This document shows positions 23,963 to 33,076 of a DNA stretch of 64,000 nucleotides, piece by piece (the first letter of the stretch is position 1; the number at the start of each line of letters is the position of its first letter). The stretch comes from UBA4781 sp963674975 (GTDB lineage Bacteria > Chloroflexota > Anaerolineae > Anaerolineales > Anaerolineaceae), in the NCBI GenBank assembly GCA_963674975.1, contig OY771913.1:124001-188000 (forward strand), written 5' to 3'. The notes beneath the pieces were generated by a model, which saw nothing but the letters and a program-made list of their open reading frames with translations, ran no database searches and was not told where the DNA came from. The translations under genes and the position numbers were made by a program.

Positions 23963-26869
23963 TTATGGATGGATTGCCCTCCATACTTTTTCAGGTGTCA
24001 GCGGCAGGTCATGCAGCCATACGCCTGCGGCGTTATGCACCGCATTCACCAGTGCCGGAGCTACCCCATCAATAGAAATTTCCGCCACCGACTTTGCTCC
24101 GAAAGGACCGGTTGGTTCATCGGTTTGTACAAAGATGACATCGGTAGGCGGCATCTCATCAGCCAGATAAGTATGATAGGTTTTAAATTGCGAATTAAGG
24201 ATCTGTCCCTTTTTGTCGATATAGGTTTCTTCACAGTGGGCAAAACCCAGCGCCTGCGCCATACCACCCTCTGCCTGACCGGCAGCGGTAATGGGATTGA
24301 TCACCCGCCCGCAATCCAACACCATCAACAATCGTTCAACCTTGATCTCACCGGTATCTGTATCTACGGCAACCTCAACAAACTGCGCGGCAGTCGGAGG
24401 AGGGCTGACGTAGCTGAGATGGGATTCGGTTGCCATGATCTGGTGCTGGTTAAGCTGATGGAGGCTGCTCAATCCAACTTCACGCAGGGTTACCGATTTC
24501 CCATCAGGAGTAAATACCTTGCGATCTCTCAATTCCAGGCTGGCAGGATCATCATAATTCAGCATCAAGGCTGCCTGCTCTTGAATCTGCTTCTTGATCG
24601 TTTCAGCAGTCTTCTTAACTGCTCCACCGCTGATGTAGGTGGTGGAGCTGGCATAAGCACCTTTATCGAAGGGGGTGAAGTCCGTGTCTGATGAATAGAC
24701 AATGATATCGTCCACGGGAATTCCCAGAACTTCGGCGGCAATTTGAGCCAGAATCGTATCGGAGCCGGTGCCGATATCGGTGGCGCCGATGAGCAGATTG
24801 AAAGAACCATCATCGTTCATTTTCAAGGTTGCCGAAGCCATATCCAGACCGGCGATGCCGCTGCCGTGCATGGCGATCGACATTCCGATCCCACGACGAA
24901 TCTTGCCCTGCTGATCTTTGTAGGCTGCGCGTTTTTTATAGTAATTGGTAGCTTTTAATCCGATATCCACACACTGGGTTAGCCCCGAAGTGGAAAGGGA
25001 TTGATCAAATCCTTCGCGACCTTCTCCAAGCTTTTTTGCCATGTGCATCGGCTCTTTGAGCTTCAACCAATTCTTGCGCTTGAATTCAACCACGTCCACT
25101 CCAAGTTTTTCGGCGATCTCTTCCATGAACACTTCCAGCGCAAAAAGCTCCTGCATGGTGCCATAACCGCGGTAGGCACCCGCGGTGGGAGTATTGGTAT
25201 ATGCTACATCGCAAATGAAACGGGAATCAGGGGCGTTGTACAGGGTAAGCCCTTTGAAACCACCTACCATACTGGTGGTCAATCCATGAGTACCGTATGC
25301 TCCTGTATCTGCCAGCAGTTTTAATTCAACCGCGGTCACTTTTTCATTTTTGACCCCGATTTTGTAGTTGATGAAATGCTGATGACGGGTTCTTCCGCTG
25401 GTAAACTCCTGGCGGCGTGAATACTCGAGGCGCACCGGTTTTTTTGTTTTAATGGTCAGCAAAGAACAGATATCTTCAAGCAGGATCTCCTGTTTTCCGC
25501 CAAAACCGCCGCCAATGCGTGGCTTGATGACGCGAATATCCTTGATGGGAATGTCGATCAACGGCGAGATGATGCGCCTGACATGAAAAGGCACCTGTGT
25601 ACTGGATAGAACGATCAAGCGGTTATCCGGATCGAAATAGGTGATGCAGATATGCGGTTCTAACTGGGCATGCTGCTGTTTAGGGGTATGAAATTCACCG
25701 GTGAAAACATGGTCTGCTTCAGCAAAGGTTTTATCCGGATCGCCGTTTTGAGCTTCAACATGGTAAACGATATTATGTGAAGCGTCATGGATCCCCTCGG
25801 TATCCTTTTCATCATGGATGATCGGTGCTCCATCCTTGATGGCTTCCCGTGGGTCCACCACGGCTTCCAGCATTTCATAATCCACTTCAATGAGCTGAAG
25901 GGCTTTATCTGCAATCTCCTGTGTATCAGCTGCCACCACAGCCACACGGTCGCCCATATGACGCACCTTATTATCCAGGCAGACCTGATCGTATGGCAGC
26001 GGCTGCGGGTAGCTTTGTCCGCCGGACGTGTATTTAACCCGGGGAACGTCTTTATAAGTTAAAACAGCGCGAACACCCGCAAGCGCTTTGGCTTTTTCGG
26101 TGTTGATCGAACGAATGCGCGCATGCGCCACATTGCTGGTTAATAGAGCGCCATACAGCATTCCCTCCGGCTGGAAATCATCCGTAAAAGCGGGTTTCCC
26201 AAAAGCTAATTTTTCCGCATCGACCTTTTTTACCGGTTGATTAATAACTTTTGTTTTCAACATAGAAGCAGGTGTGTAAACCAGCGGTGGCAGCGGATGC
26301 TGATTCCCATCGCTGCGCAGGTAGGGCTGAGGAAGGTTGAGTTTATTCAAGTCATCAGGCAGATCCAGGTAAATCGGTCCGTAGTCTTCCAGAGATTCAC
26401 CGCGCAAACGGGCGGCTGCTCGTTTGACCCCGTCGATAATGCGCACATATCCGGTGCAGCGGCAGAGCACACCTTTTAGCGCAGAACGAATTTCTTTATC
26501 GGTTGGATCAGGATTCGCATCCAGAAAAGCCTTCGCGGTCAGGATCTGCGCGGGAGTGCAGAAGCCGCATTGAATGGCTCCTGTTTCAATAAAGGATTCC
26601 TGCAGGGGATGCATTTTCCCATTTTGCTCTAATCCTTCAAGAGTTAAAACGGATTTCCCGTCCAGATCTTTCACTTTCAGCATACAAGAGCGGACGGGCT
26701 TTCCATCTAAAAGGATGGTGCAGACCCCGCAATCACCAACTCTGCAGCCTGCCTTCACGCTGCTGAGGTTCAAGGAATGGAGAAAATCAAGGGCGCTCTG
26801 GTCCGGATCGGCGCTGCCTGTCCAGGTGGATCGATTCAATTCAAATTTCACAGCAGTCTCTTTTCCCAT
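23963..26869 (-). CDS. Molybdenum hydroxylase, fused 2Fe-2S and molybdopterin subunits (xanthine dehydrogenase family)
   Basis: The 968-residue protein joins a small Fe-S subunit (residues about 1-165) to a molybdopterin subunit (about 200-968). The first cluster is bound in C-R-V-G-D-C-G-V-C plus a later Cys, the second in C-G-F-C and C-R-C-T-G-Y. The large domain has G-G-G-F-G-G-K, which contacts the cofactor, and the catalytic Glu in G-Q-A-E-G-G-M near the end. The fold hydroxylates aldehydes, purines or other heterocycles with water as oxygen donor. There is no flavin domain inside. The domain order is that of MOP-type aldehyde oxidoreductases, but the substrate cannot be told. Start and stop codons overlap the preceding flavoprotein gene (TAATG). 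Confidence 0.9.
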   Translation of the reverse strand: MGKETAVKFELNRSTWTGSADPDQSALDFLHSLNLSSVKAGCRVGDCGVCTILLDGKPVRSCMLKVKDLDGKSVLTLEGLEQNGKMHPLQESFIETGAIQCGFCTPAQILTAKAFLDANPDPTDKEIRSALKGVLCRCTGYVRIIDGVKRAAARLRGESLEDYGPIYLDLPDDLNKLNLPQPYLRSDGNQHPLPPLVYTPASMLKTKVINQPVKKVDAEKLAFGKPAFTDDFQPEGMLYGALLTSNVAHARIRSINTEKAKALAGVRAVLTYKDVPRVKYTSGGQSYPQPLPYDQVCLDNKVRHMGDRVAVVAADTQEIADKALQLIEVDYEMLEAVVDPREAIKDGAPIIHDEKDTEGIHDASHNIVYHVEAQNGDPDKTFAEADHVFTGEFHTPKQQHAQLEPHICITYFDPDNRLIVLSSTQVPFHVRRIISPLIDIPIKDIRVIKPRIGGGFGGKQEILLEDICSLLTIKTKKPVRLEYSRRQEFTSGRTRHQHFINYKIGVKNEKVTAVELKLLADTGAYGTHGLTTSMVGGFKGLTLYNAPDSRFICDVAYTNTPTAGAYRGYGTMQELFALEVFMEEIAEKLGVDVVEFKRKNWLKLKEPMHMAKKLGEGREGFDQSLSTSGLTQCVDIGLKATNYYKKRAAYKDQQGKIRRGIGMSIAMHGSGIAGLDMASATLKMNDDGSFNLLIGATDIGTGSDTILAQIAAEVLGIPVDDIIVYSSDTDFTPFDKGAYASSTTYISGGAVKKTAETIKKQIQEQAALMLNYDDPASLELRDRKVFTPDGKSVTLREVGLSSLHQLNQHQIMATESHLSYVSPPPTAAQFVEVAVDTDTGEIKVERLLMVLDCGRVINPITAAGQAEGGMAQALGFAHCEETYIDKKGQILNSQFKTYHTYLADEMPPTDVIFVQTDEPTGPFGAKSVAEISIDGVAPALVNAVHNAAGVWLHDLPLTPEKVWRAIHP

Positions 26870-27498
26870 TACATTTCTCCATTGATTTTTTTCGATAAAA
26901 TTCGTTCAATTAAAACCCCTGCCATTTCTTTACGATATTCAGCACTGCCCATGTAAGTATCAACAGGAGTGATCTCTTTTCTAAACTGCCCGGCAATGGT
27001 TTTTACCAGCGGTTTATCCAGGGTTTTCCCTGAAAAATCTTTAGAGAAATCGGCAAGAGTATAGGCAGATTTGGAAACACCGGTAGCCGCAATGCGAAGT
27101 TGATCTATTTTATTTTCATTGAATTTGATAAATATGATCACGGAAATGATGGGTAGATCGGCAGGAGTGTTACTTACTTTTTCATAAGCCAGCAGATCAG
27201 TTCCATTCACATCGAACTGAACTTCCTTAAGGTCATTCAGTGCCCCTGCTTTCTTTTCAAGCAATTCAGAAAGAGGAATACTCTTTTCATTAACAAGAAC
27301 AGCTGTCGGATCCATGGCGCTCAAGGCAGCACCCCAATCGGCAAAGGTGCTCTTTGCGCGTAAAGATGCCAGGAATTTCGTTTCAACTCTTTCTTGAAGC
27401 GTTTTTTGATTAAGTATTGCATTTAAAACAGGGGGAATATTTTTTTGTGAATTTATGATATCAAGGGTTTCAGTCGAGGTGAATGTCAGTTTCATCAT
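26869..27498 (-). CDS. Truncated flavoprotein-type subunit of the molybdenum hydroxylase
   Basis: This 209-residue protein looks like the second half of a FAD-binding subunit of the xanthine/CO dehydrogenase family: residues about 45-85 align with the second lobe of the FAD_binding_5 domain (W-G-A-A-L-S-A-M-D) and residues 100-205 with the CO_deh_flav_C domain. The first lobe, with its A-G-G-T-D-L-type FAD loop, is missing; family members are about 270-300 residues long. The upstream 189 bases to the divergent sigma factor gene contain no further reading frame for it. It overlaps the hydroxylase gene, so a structural role or loss of FAD binding seems likely. GGAG precedes the ATG pair. Confidence 0.7.
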   Translation of the reverse strand: MMKLTFTSTETLDIINSQKNIPPVLNAILNQKTLQERVETKFLASLRAKSTFADWGAALSAMDPTAVLVNEKSIPLSELLEKKAGALNDLKEVQFDVNGTDLLAYEKVSNTPADLPIISVIIFIKFNENKIDQLRIAATGVSKSAYTLADFSKDFSGKTLDKPLVKTIAGQFRKEITPVDTYMGSAEYRKEMAGVLIERILSKKINGEM

Positions 27499-27687
27499 CT
27501 TCTCCGTGATTTATACTTTGGTTAATTATAAGGTTGAAAGTAAAGGAAATAAGGCGTGTTTTTAGGGGAAGTTCTTTCTTACGATGTGCAGCAAGAAAAA
27601 AAATGGAGTGTTACTTTTGTGATCTATTACCGATATATTAATTAATAACAATAGAGACTCTATCGTAGAACAGGAGCGTTGACTTTC

Positions 27688-28233
27688 ATGAATGAAAAGA
27701 ACGGAATAAAAAATGAAGATGCTCTCGTTGAAAAAGCCAGAAGGGACTTTGATGCTTTTGCTGTTCTTTATCAGCATTACCTTGATCCACTCTATCGGTA
27801 TTTGTTACAGAGAGTGCATCAGGTGCACGATGCAGAAGACCTGACGACCCAGGTTTTTATGCAGGTCCTTGATGGACTGACCGCAAACCGCTATCAAAAG
27901 GGTGGTTGTTTTGCCGCCTGGCTTTTCACCATCGCCAGACGGCGGGTGGCAGATTATTACCGAGAGCACACCTGTGATCCACTGGAGGATCCGCCTAATC
28001 CAGCGCCGGATGTATTAACAAACATAGAAAAAGAAGAAGATATTCAACAGCTTACTCATCTGCTGGCACAGCTTGGTGAACAGCAGCAGGAACTCTTGCG
28101 ATTGCGCTTTTCAGCTAATTTAAGTTTTGCAGAAATAGGTGTTTTAGAAGGGCGCACTGAGGCGGCGATAAAAATGGCGGTTTATCGTATTCTCGACTAT
28201 CTTCGTGAGCATTGGGAGAAAGATAATGAATAA
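27688..28233 (+). CDS. ECF-type RNA polymerase sigma factor
   Basis: The 181-residue protein has sigma region 2 (residues about 15-85; F-A-V-L-Y-Q-H-Y, D-A-E-D-L-T-T-Q-V-F and the W-L-F-T-I-A-R-R stretch) and region 4 (about 125-178; Q-Q-E-L-L-R-L-R-F and the helix-turn-helix ending A-I-K-M-A-V-Y-R). It would direct RNA polymerase to a set of stress or envelope genes. The ATG at 27688 has GGAG 11 bases upstream; a TTG nine bases earlier is too close to it. The gene overlaps the next by eight bases, the usual arrangement of a sigma factor and its membrane partner. Confidence 0.92.
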   Translation: MNEKNGIKNEDALVEKARRDFDAFAVLYQHYLDPLYRYLLQRVHQVHDAEDLTTQVFMQVLDGLTANRYQKGGCFAAWLFTIARRRVADYYREHTCDPLEDPPNPAPDVLTNIEKEEDIQQLTHLLAQLGEQQQELLRLRFSANLSFAEIGVLEGRTEAAIKMAVYRILDYLREHWEKDNE

Positions 28234-30346
28234 GAAAAAGCAATTCTTGCAATCAAATCTGGATGAAGCATTGCACCAATTCTATGCTGGTGAGAAACCA
28301 GAAAAACCCTTTGCTGATTCTCTAGAAGAACAGCTTCGTCAGCATCATGAGGAGTTGATCCCAAAAGATCGGAAATCATATTCTCAATTAAAAAGGAGAT
28401 CAATAATGAATAAATTAAGAACGCAGCCTGTTTTTGCGCTTCTTATAACAATCTTTGCTTTCTTAGCATTAACGGGAATCGTCTATGCCGTTGGACGATT
28501 GACCGGCTTTATACCGGGCTTTGGTTTTACTGCGGAGGGTGAAAATGTTTATGTGCTGGCAGAACCTGCAGAAAGCACCAGCGGAGAAACCATACTGCAA
28601 ATAAATAAAGTGGTTAGTGGAGATAATCATCTCTGGATGGAATTGACAATTAAAGGAGAAACATGGTCAGAATGGGAAAACTTTTCAGATGCGTTTATCC
28701 TTCAAACCGATGAAGATCCAATAAGATGTAATTCAACTTCCAGCAGCGGTGTTTCAGAAGACGAAGTAGAAGTGAACTATGAGTTTCCTGCACTTGCAGA
28801 TCCAACTATAGGAATGACACTGCAAGTTGAAAATCTATATGGTCAAGACTTTACAATTCCTTTCACATTGAGACCGATTGAGAATGATGAAGTTATACCT
28901 GAGCCAACCGAAATGCAGAATCCACTTCAGAGTGAGAGTATTGGAGGTGTTCAGTTGGTGCTGGACCATGTGGCTGTGGATAGTGACAAGACAATTTTCC
29001 AGGTATCTTTGCATTCTGATCAGCCCCATACCGGTACACAAGGATCGGCAGGGTACTGGAGTGTTACCTTAAGCGATGAAAATGGCTCTCTCTATCCATT
29101 AACTGATATCACGCCTGAATTGATTGCACAGGGAATCGATGATACCCATATTTATAAAACAATTCCGTTCACAGGATCAGAAAAATTAACGCTAAAACTA
29201 TCTGTTTTTCCACCTACTGATGAAGTATACCTGACCAAAGACTTTACACCAATAAACTGTCCAACTTTTGCATTTGATCTGGGAGAAAACGTTGAGATCG
29301 GAAAAACATGGAAATTGAACCAGGAGATTACCGCAGGGGATTTCAAGCTGAAAGTAGTCGGCGCAGCTTTAACGGATGAAGGATTGGTATTTGAGATCGA
29401 GCATGATCCTTCTGTGAGTTCTGTGATGTTCTATTCTTCTGATCCTTTGGTAACCAGTGCTAGTAGTTCACCGGTGCAAAGTGGGAATATTTTTGCTGTG
29501 ATTAATCTTTCTGGGATCCCCGATCAACCGATGGAAATTCAATTAATGCGGGTTTATTATCAAGTGAAAGGGAATTGGGAAATCCAGTGGCAGCCGCCTG
29601 CTGCTCCTGAAAAAGGTAGCGCTGCACCATCCAGTACACCTCTACCTACTTTATATCCAAAGCCAACTCCAACAGCGGTCACGGCAGATCCATTCTTGTT
29701 TGAGATGAAGCAGCTGGCTGATGAATTCGATGCGCCTTTCCAGGAAGGACCGACCTGGGTGCATGTGATCAAAGAGACTAATACAGAGCCAGCAGGTGGA
29801 CAGTATTATCCTCCTGAATATTTAAAAAATGAAAAGTGGTATGAAATTGATGCTGAAGGATTTATCGCGCGATCTGTTTCGCTGGATTATGATAAAGATG
29901 GGCGCATACTTCAGCAGAGCGGTACGGTAGGAGATTACTCTGTTAACTTTACTTATGGTTTTTCGGGATTCAATGATGGTACACTCAGCCTATTTTCGAT
30001 GGATACTTTAACCCATAGTTTAGGCAGTGCAGACCAATATGGTATCCAAGTAACTCATAAAGACAGCACCTGTGAAAATGGGAATGACTGTCTGCTGGTA
30101 ACATTGCTGGATACTTTTGAATCACCTATGCAAAACCCCGGTGAAGAGCAGGCTTTTACCGGCTCTGGGCAGCATTTTTGGATCGATGAAGAAAGCGGAC
30201 TTCAGGTGAGATGGCAATCTTTCTGGGTGCTGGAAGATGGTAGTGAATCGATCATTTCAACTGAAAACACGATACTGGTAGAAAAAATCAATACTCCACC
30301 CCAGAATATTCTCGACATCCTCAGTAAAGTGATTGTTGTGCCTTGA
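28226..30346 (+). CDS. Membrane-anchored protein coupled to the ECF sigma factor, probable anti-sigma factor with large outer domain
   Basis: The 706-residue protein has a charged cytoplasmic part (residues 1-65), one membrane helix (about 69-88) and an outer part of more than 600 residues. The N-terminal 60 residues are in the position of an anti-sigma domain but show no zinc-binding H-x3-C-x2-C motif. The outer part consists of beta-rich stretches resembling DUF4179-type domains, a Thr/Pro linker near residue 475 and a distinct C-terminal domain of about 220 residues. The gene overlaps the sigma factor gene, so a sensing and regulating pair is the natural reading. What is sensed is unknown. 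I chose the ATG at 28226 over a GTG at 28205. Confidence 0.7.
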   Translation: MNKKKQFLQSNLDEALHQFYAGEKPEKPFADSLEEQLRQHHEELIPKDRKSYSQLKRRSIMNKLRTQPVFALLITIFAFLALTGIVYAVGRLTGFIPGFGFTAEGENVYVLAEPAESTSGETILQINKVVSGDNHLWMELTIKGETWSEWENFSDAFILQTDEDPIRCNSTSSSGVSEDEVEVNYEFPALADPTIGMTLQVENLYGQDFTIPFTLRPIENDEVIPEPTEMQNPLQSESIGGVQLVLDHVAVDSDKTIFQVSLHSDQPHTGTQGSAGYWSVTLSDENGSLYPLTDITPELIAQGIDDTHIYKTIPFTGSEKLTLKLSVFPPTDEVYLTKDFTPINCPTFAFDLGENVEIGKTWKLNQEITAGDFKLKVVGAALTDEGLVFEIEHDPSVSSVMFYSSDPLVTSASSSPVQSGNIFAVINLSGIPDQPMEIQLMRVYYQVKGNWEIQWQPPAAPEKGSAAPSSTPLPTLYPKPTPTAVTADPFLFEMKQLADEFDAPFQEGPTWVHVIKETNTEPAGGQYYPPEYLKNEKWYEIDAEGFIARSVSLDYDKDGRILQQSGTVGDYSVNFTYGFSGFNDGTLSLFSMDTLTHSLGSADQYGIQVTHKDSTCENGNDCLLVTLLDTFESPMQNPGEEQAFTGSGQHFWIDEESGLQVRWQSFWVLEDGSESIISTENTILVEKINTPPQNILDILSKVIVVP

Positions 30347-30393
30347 TTGATACTATAGGATATAAAACTATCACTAAAATACCTATTAATAAA

Positions 30394-30429
30394 GATAACA
30401 CTCCTTCTGATCCCAGAAGGAGTGTTATC
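30394..30429. terminator. Perfect 15-base hairpin between convergent genes
   Basis: GATAACACTCCTTCT (30394-30408) and its exact complement (30415-30429) enclose a six-base loop. It lies between the stop codons of the convergent anti-sigma-like and VOC genes. There is no long T-run on either side, so it may work as a bidirectional terminator or as an mRNA end-protecting hairpin. Confidence 0.65.
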
Positions 30430-30466
30430 AAATGAATGCCAGAATAAATCTATATGACTGTTGTAA

Positions 30467-30808
30467 TTATTCTTGATTGGGCGGCTCTTGCTGGATCAGT
30501 TCAATAGGGGCACCGTTTTCTTCAATGAATGCAACAGTTATTCCAGGTGAAGGACTGTTTGGTTCTATGATCACCTTTTTCCCCTTTAAAGCATCATGGA
30601 TGTTTTTGACTTCAAAAGCTACATGGGGGATAGTTTTCACGATTTCAGGCAGGGGACAATCCTTTTCATAGCGCATCCACTCGATACCGAATTCACTATC
30701 TTCATATCCGAAATGAAATAATTTATATTCAGGCAGATATATTTCACCTTCGATCGGTTGGTGAATGGGTATCCCGATGTGATGATATTTATATTTTTCT
30801 CGATCCAT
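30467..30808 (-). CDS. VOC-family (glyoxalase/bleomycin resistance fold) protein
   Basis: The 113-residue protein has the H-H-I-G-I-P-I start of a VOC domain, H-V-A-F-E-V near residue 70 and a final E-x-x-G-A-P-I-E-L-I-Q stretch; His, His and Glu would bind a metal ion. The fold occurs in glyoxalases, epimerases and dioxygenases, and no specific function can be given. GGAGGG precedes the ATG at 30808, so I reject a longer version from 30862. Confidence 0.75.
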   Translation of the reverse strand: MDREKYKYHHIGIPIHQPIEGEIYLPEYKLFHFGYEDSEFGIEWMRYEKDCPLPEIVKTIPHVAFEVKNIHDALKGKKVIIEPNSPSPGITVAFIEENGAPIELIQQEPPNQE

Positions 30809-30849
30809 ATTTATTCCCTCCAAGCTCAATGATATTACAGCATGTCTTA

Positions 30850-30888
30850 TAAAAAAAGACACATCTTCTGTTTATTGAAGATATGTCT
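30850..30888 (-). terminator. Intrinsic terminator of tRNA-Asp
   Basis: AGACATATCTTC and GAAGATGTGTCT (minus strand) form a 12-base stem with one mismatch, followed by a run of seven T residues. It begins nine bases after the tRNA's CCA end. Confidence 0.85.
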
Positions 30889-30896
30889 CATTTTAC

Positions 30897-30973
30897 TGGC
30901 GGGAGCGACGGGATTCGAACCCGCGATCTCGGCCTTGACAGGGCCGCATGTTAAGCCACTACACCACGCCCCC
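30897..30973 (-). tRNA. tRNA-Asp (anticodon GTC)
   Basis: On the minus strand the gene runs from GGGGGCG to CGCTCCC, discriminator G and an encoded CCA. The anticodon loop CTGTCAA within GGCC/GGCC stems gives GTC, and the T loop is TTCGAAT. The length is 77 bases including CCA. Confidence 0.95.
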
Positions 30974-30987
30974 GTGATGTGTGCAAG

Positions 30988-31016
30988 AGTTTAACACATG
31001 ATATACCGGGAGTCAA
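30988..31016 (-). promoter_or_regulatory. sigma-70-type promoter of tRNA-Asp
   Basis: On the minus strand TTGACT (31016-31011) and TAAACT (30993-30988) are spaced by exactly 17 bases. Transcription would begin near 30981, eight bases before the mature tRNA. Confidence 0.75.
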
Positions 31017-31034
31017 GCAAATTCCTGACAATAT

Positions 31035-31502
31035 TTAATTCTTACCGTAAATCCAGAGATGATGCTGATCTGACCAATCGCACAGCTCTTCGGGGCTGAA
31101 CCATAAGGCAATTTCTCTTTCCGCCGTGGACGGTGCGTCGGAAGCGTGAATGAGATTGCGGCTGGTAAGCATGGCAAAATCATGCCGGATCGTACCGGGG
31201 GCTGCTTCGAGAGGATTGGTCTTTCCCACGGTCTGGCGCACAGCATCAACCGCATGTTCGCCGCCCCAGACCATTGCGATCACAGGAGCGGACATGATGT
31301 AATTGACCAAACCCTTGTAAAAACTTTTTCCCTTATGTTCTTTATAATGGGTTTCAGCAAGTTCGCGGCTGACCTGTACCATTTTCATAGCGATCAACTG
31401 CAGTCCGCGATCTTCAAAACGAGAAATGATCGCGCCGATCAATTTTCTTTGAACGCCGTCCGGTTTTATAAGAACAAGGGTACTTTCAAATGATTCTTCC
31501 AT
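31035..31502 (-). CDS. ndk: Nucleoside diphosphate kinase
   Basis: This 155-residue protein transfers the gamma phosphate from ATP to nucleoside diphosphates through a phosphohistidine. It has the opening T-L-V-L-I-K-P-D-G-V, the nucleotide-binding stretch with T-N-P-L-E-A-A-P-G-T-I-R and the catalytic N-L-I-H-A-S-D-A near residue 119. The length is normal for the family, with a short C-terminal extension of about ten residues. It lies 11 bases after the TPR gene, in the same direction as rpoD. Confidence 0.96.
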   Translation of the reverse strand: MEESFESTLVLIKPDGVQRKLIGAIISRFEDRGLQLIAMKMVQVSRELAETHYKEHKGKSFYKGLVNYIMSAPVIAMVWGGEHAVDAVRQTVGKTNPLEAAPGTIRHDFAMLTSRNLIHASDAPSTAEREIALWFSPEELCDWSDQHHLWIYGKN

Positions 31503-31513
31503 GCAGATTCTTT

Positions 31514-33058
31514 CTATAAAAATGAAGTCTCTTCCGCTTTACGGAAGGCATTCAATGCCTGCTCTTTCTGGTTGTTCTTTAGATACGCTTTCCCAAGAAG
31601 GTACCAGGCATCGGGTTGGTTGGCAAAAATATCAGCAGATTTTTCGATCGTTCCAATGATTTCTTCAATGTGCGAAGAATTTTCAATAAGCTGGTTAAAT
31701 TTATCAATAACGAGATGCAGATCATTCTTATCAAATGCTTTCAAGGCTGCTTTATAGATCTTTTCGTTATCAACTTTTTCCTTCACTGCTATCTTTTGTG
31801 TATCTTCCAGACTGGATTTCGGTCCTGATGCCGGTTCATTTTCCATTTTCACCCAGTGTTTGGAGATCACTTCTGATTCTGGTTCTGAAATGGTTGGCGC
31901 ATCCTGATCGACCATTCCGCTTTCTGATTGGTCGATCTCTAGATCTGGTGCAATATTTTCAGAAAACTCGGGAAGGTCAGAATCAACGGGAGTCTCATCT
32001 TTTAGTTTTTCGTCATCATCAAAGATCCAGCCAGGGATCTCATCAGGAACATGATCCTGTGCAGAGGTATCCGTATCTGTTTCCTCCTGATACACACTTT
32101 CATCAGGAAAAGAATCCAGGGGGATCTCTCTGGTTTTCTCTTTTCTTTCATTGAGTTTGGTATCAATGACACTATCCCAGTTGATCTCTGATCCCAGATC
32201 CTGGCTTTCATTCCAGCCAGTGTTTGTATTCCAATGCCCGGTGATTTCTTCCTGCAGGTTTAGCGTTTCCGGATCGATGACGGGATTCTTGCCATTATAT
32301 TTTTCGATACTTACCGCTACATCCGGAACGTTCTCTACATTATTAATTCGATCACCCACATATGCATAATAAGGATCCACGTCGATCAGATGCTGATGAA
32401 AAGCCTGTGTATCCAGCGCATCCGATGTTTTTGGAAGAATTTCATATGCGATGCGATTGGCTGTAAAGTTGAATGGAGATTTTCCAAGAATTTCAATGCT
32501 GGTTTGCACGGCTTCGATTTTCTCTCCCTGTTTAAGGAGAGCTTCAGCCAGGTATTCTTTAAAATCGACGCGGTTGGGATTGGTATGCAGCCCGATGCGA
32601 AGCTCTGCTATTGCCTGCGGGAAGAGCGAACTGCGCAGATACATATTGATCAGTGCTCCGCGGGTTAAGCGAATATTCTGCGGTTCAATTCCTTCCTGTT
32701 TCAGGTGAAGCCGCTTCAATTCTTCTCGCAAGACGGGATTGGTGGGCTGTTGTTCGAATGCATATTCCATGTGCTGCACAGCGCTGTCTAATTGTTCATG
32801 AACCTCTGAAATAAAGCTCAACCCAATATGGGCGATGAAATCATCAGGAATGACTTCAAGGACTTTATTGAAAATGAAAATAGAATCCTCATAATTTTCT
32901 TTTTCCATGAGGATCTTTCCCAACAGGCGATAAGTAGCAATATTTTTGGGATAAGTTTGCAAAATGTAGAGGCAGTGTTTCAGGGCATCTTCAAGGTTTC
33001 CATTTTCAATCAAAATTTCAATTTCTTGAATATACCTTCTTAATGGAATCCTTGACAT
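31514..33058 (-). CDS. TPR-repeat protein
   Basis: The 514-residue soluble protein has tetratricopeptide-like repeats in its first 240 residues (for instance A-L-K-H-C-L-Y-I-L-Q-T-Y-P-K-N) and one or two more at the C-terminus (A-W-Y-L-L-G-K-A-Y). An acidic, poorly ordered stretch of about 170 residues rich in Asp, Glu, Pro and Ser lies between them (residues about 255-430). TPR proteins are scaffolds; partners are unknown. It follows rpoD after 18 bases, with AGGA before the ATG, so it is probably expressed with the housekeeping sigma factor. Confidence 0.8.
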   Translation of the reverse strand: MSRIPLRRYIQEIEILIENGNLEDALKHCLYILQTYPKNIATYRLLGKILMEKENYEDSIFIFNKVLEVIPDDFIAHIGLSFISEVHEQLDSAVQHMEYAFEQQPTNPVLREELKRLHLKQEGIEPQNIRLTRGALINMYLRSSLFPQAIAELRIGLHTNPNRVDFKEYLAEALLKQGEKIEAVQTSIEILGKSPFNFTANRIAYEILPKTSDALDTQAFHQHLIDVDPYYAYVGDRINNVENVPDVAVSIEKYNGKNPVIDPETLNLQEEITGHWNTNTGWNESQDLGSEINWDSVIDTKLNERKEKTREIPLDSFPDESVYQEETDTDTSAQDHVPDEIPGWIFDDDEKLKDETPVDSDLPEFSENIAPDLEIDQSESGMVDQDAPTISEPESEVISKHWVKMENEPASGPKSSLEDTQKIAVKEKVDNEKIYKAALKAFDKNDLHLVIDKFNQLIENSSHIEEIIGTIEKSADIFANQPDAWYLLGKAYLKNNQKEQALNAFRKAEETSFL

Positions 33059-33076
33059 GTTTGTTAAGTCCTAAAT

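Noticed and set aside
27651..27663. Short inverted repeat ATAGAG-A-CTCTAT before the ECF sigma factor gene
   Set aside because: It is short, has a one-base centre and no partner copy elsewhere in the window, so I cannot support it as an operator.
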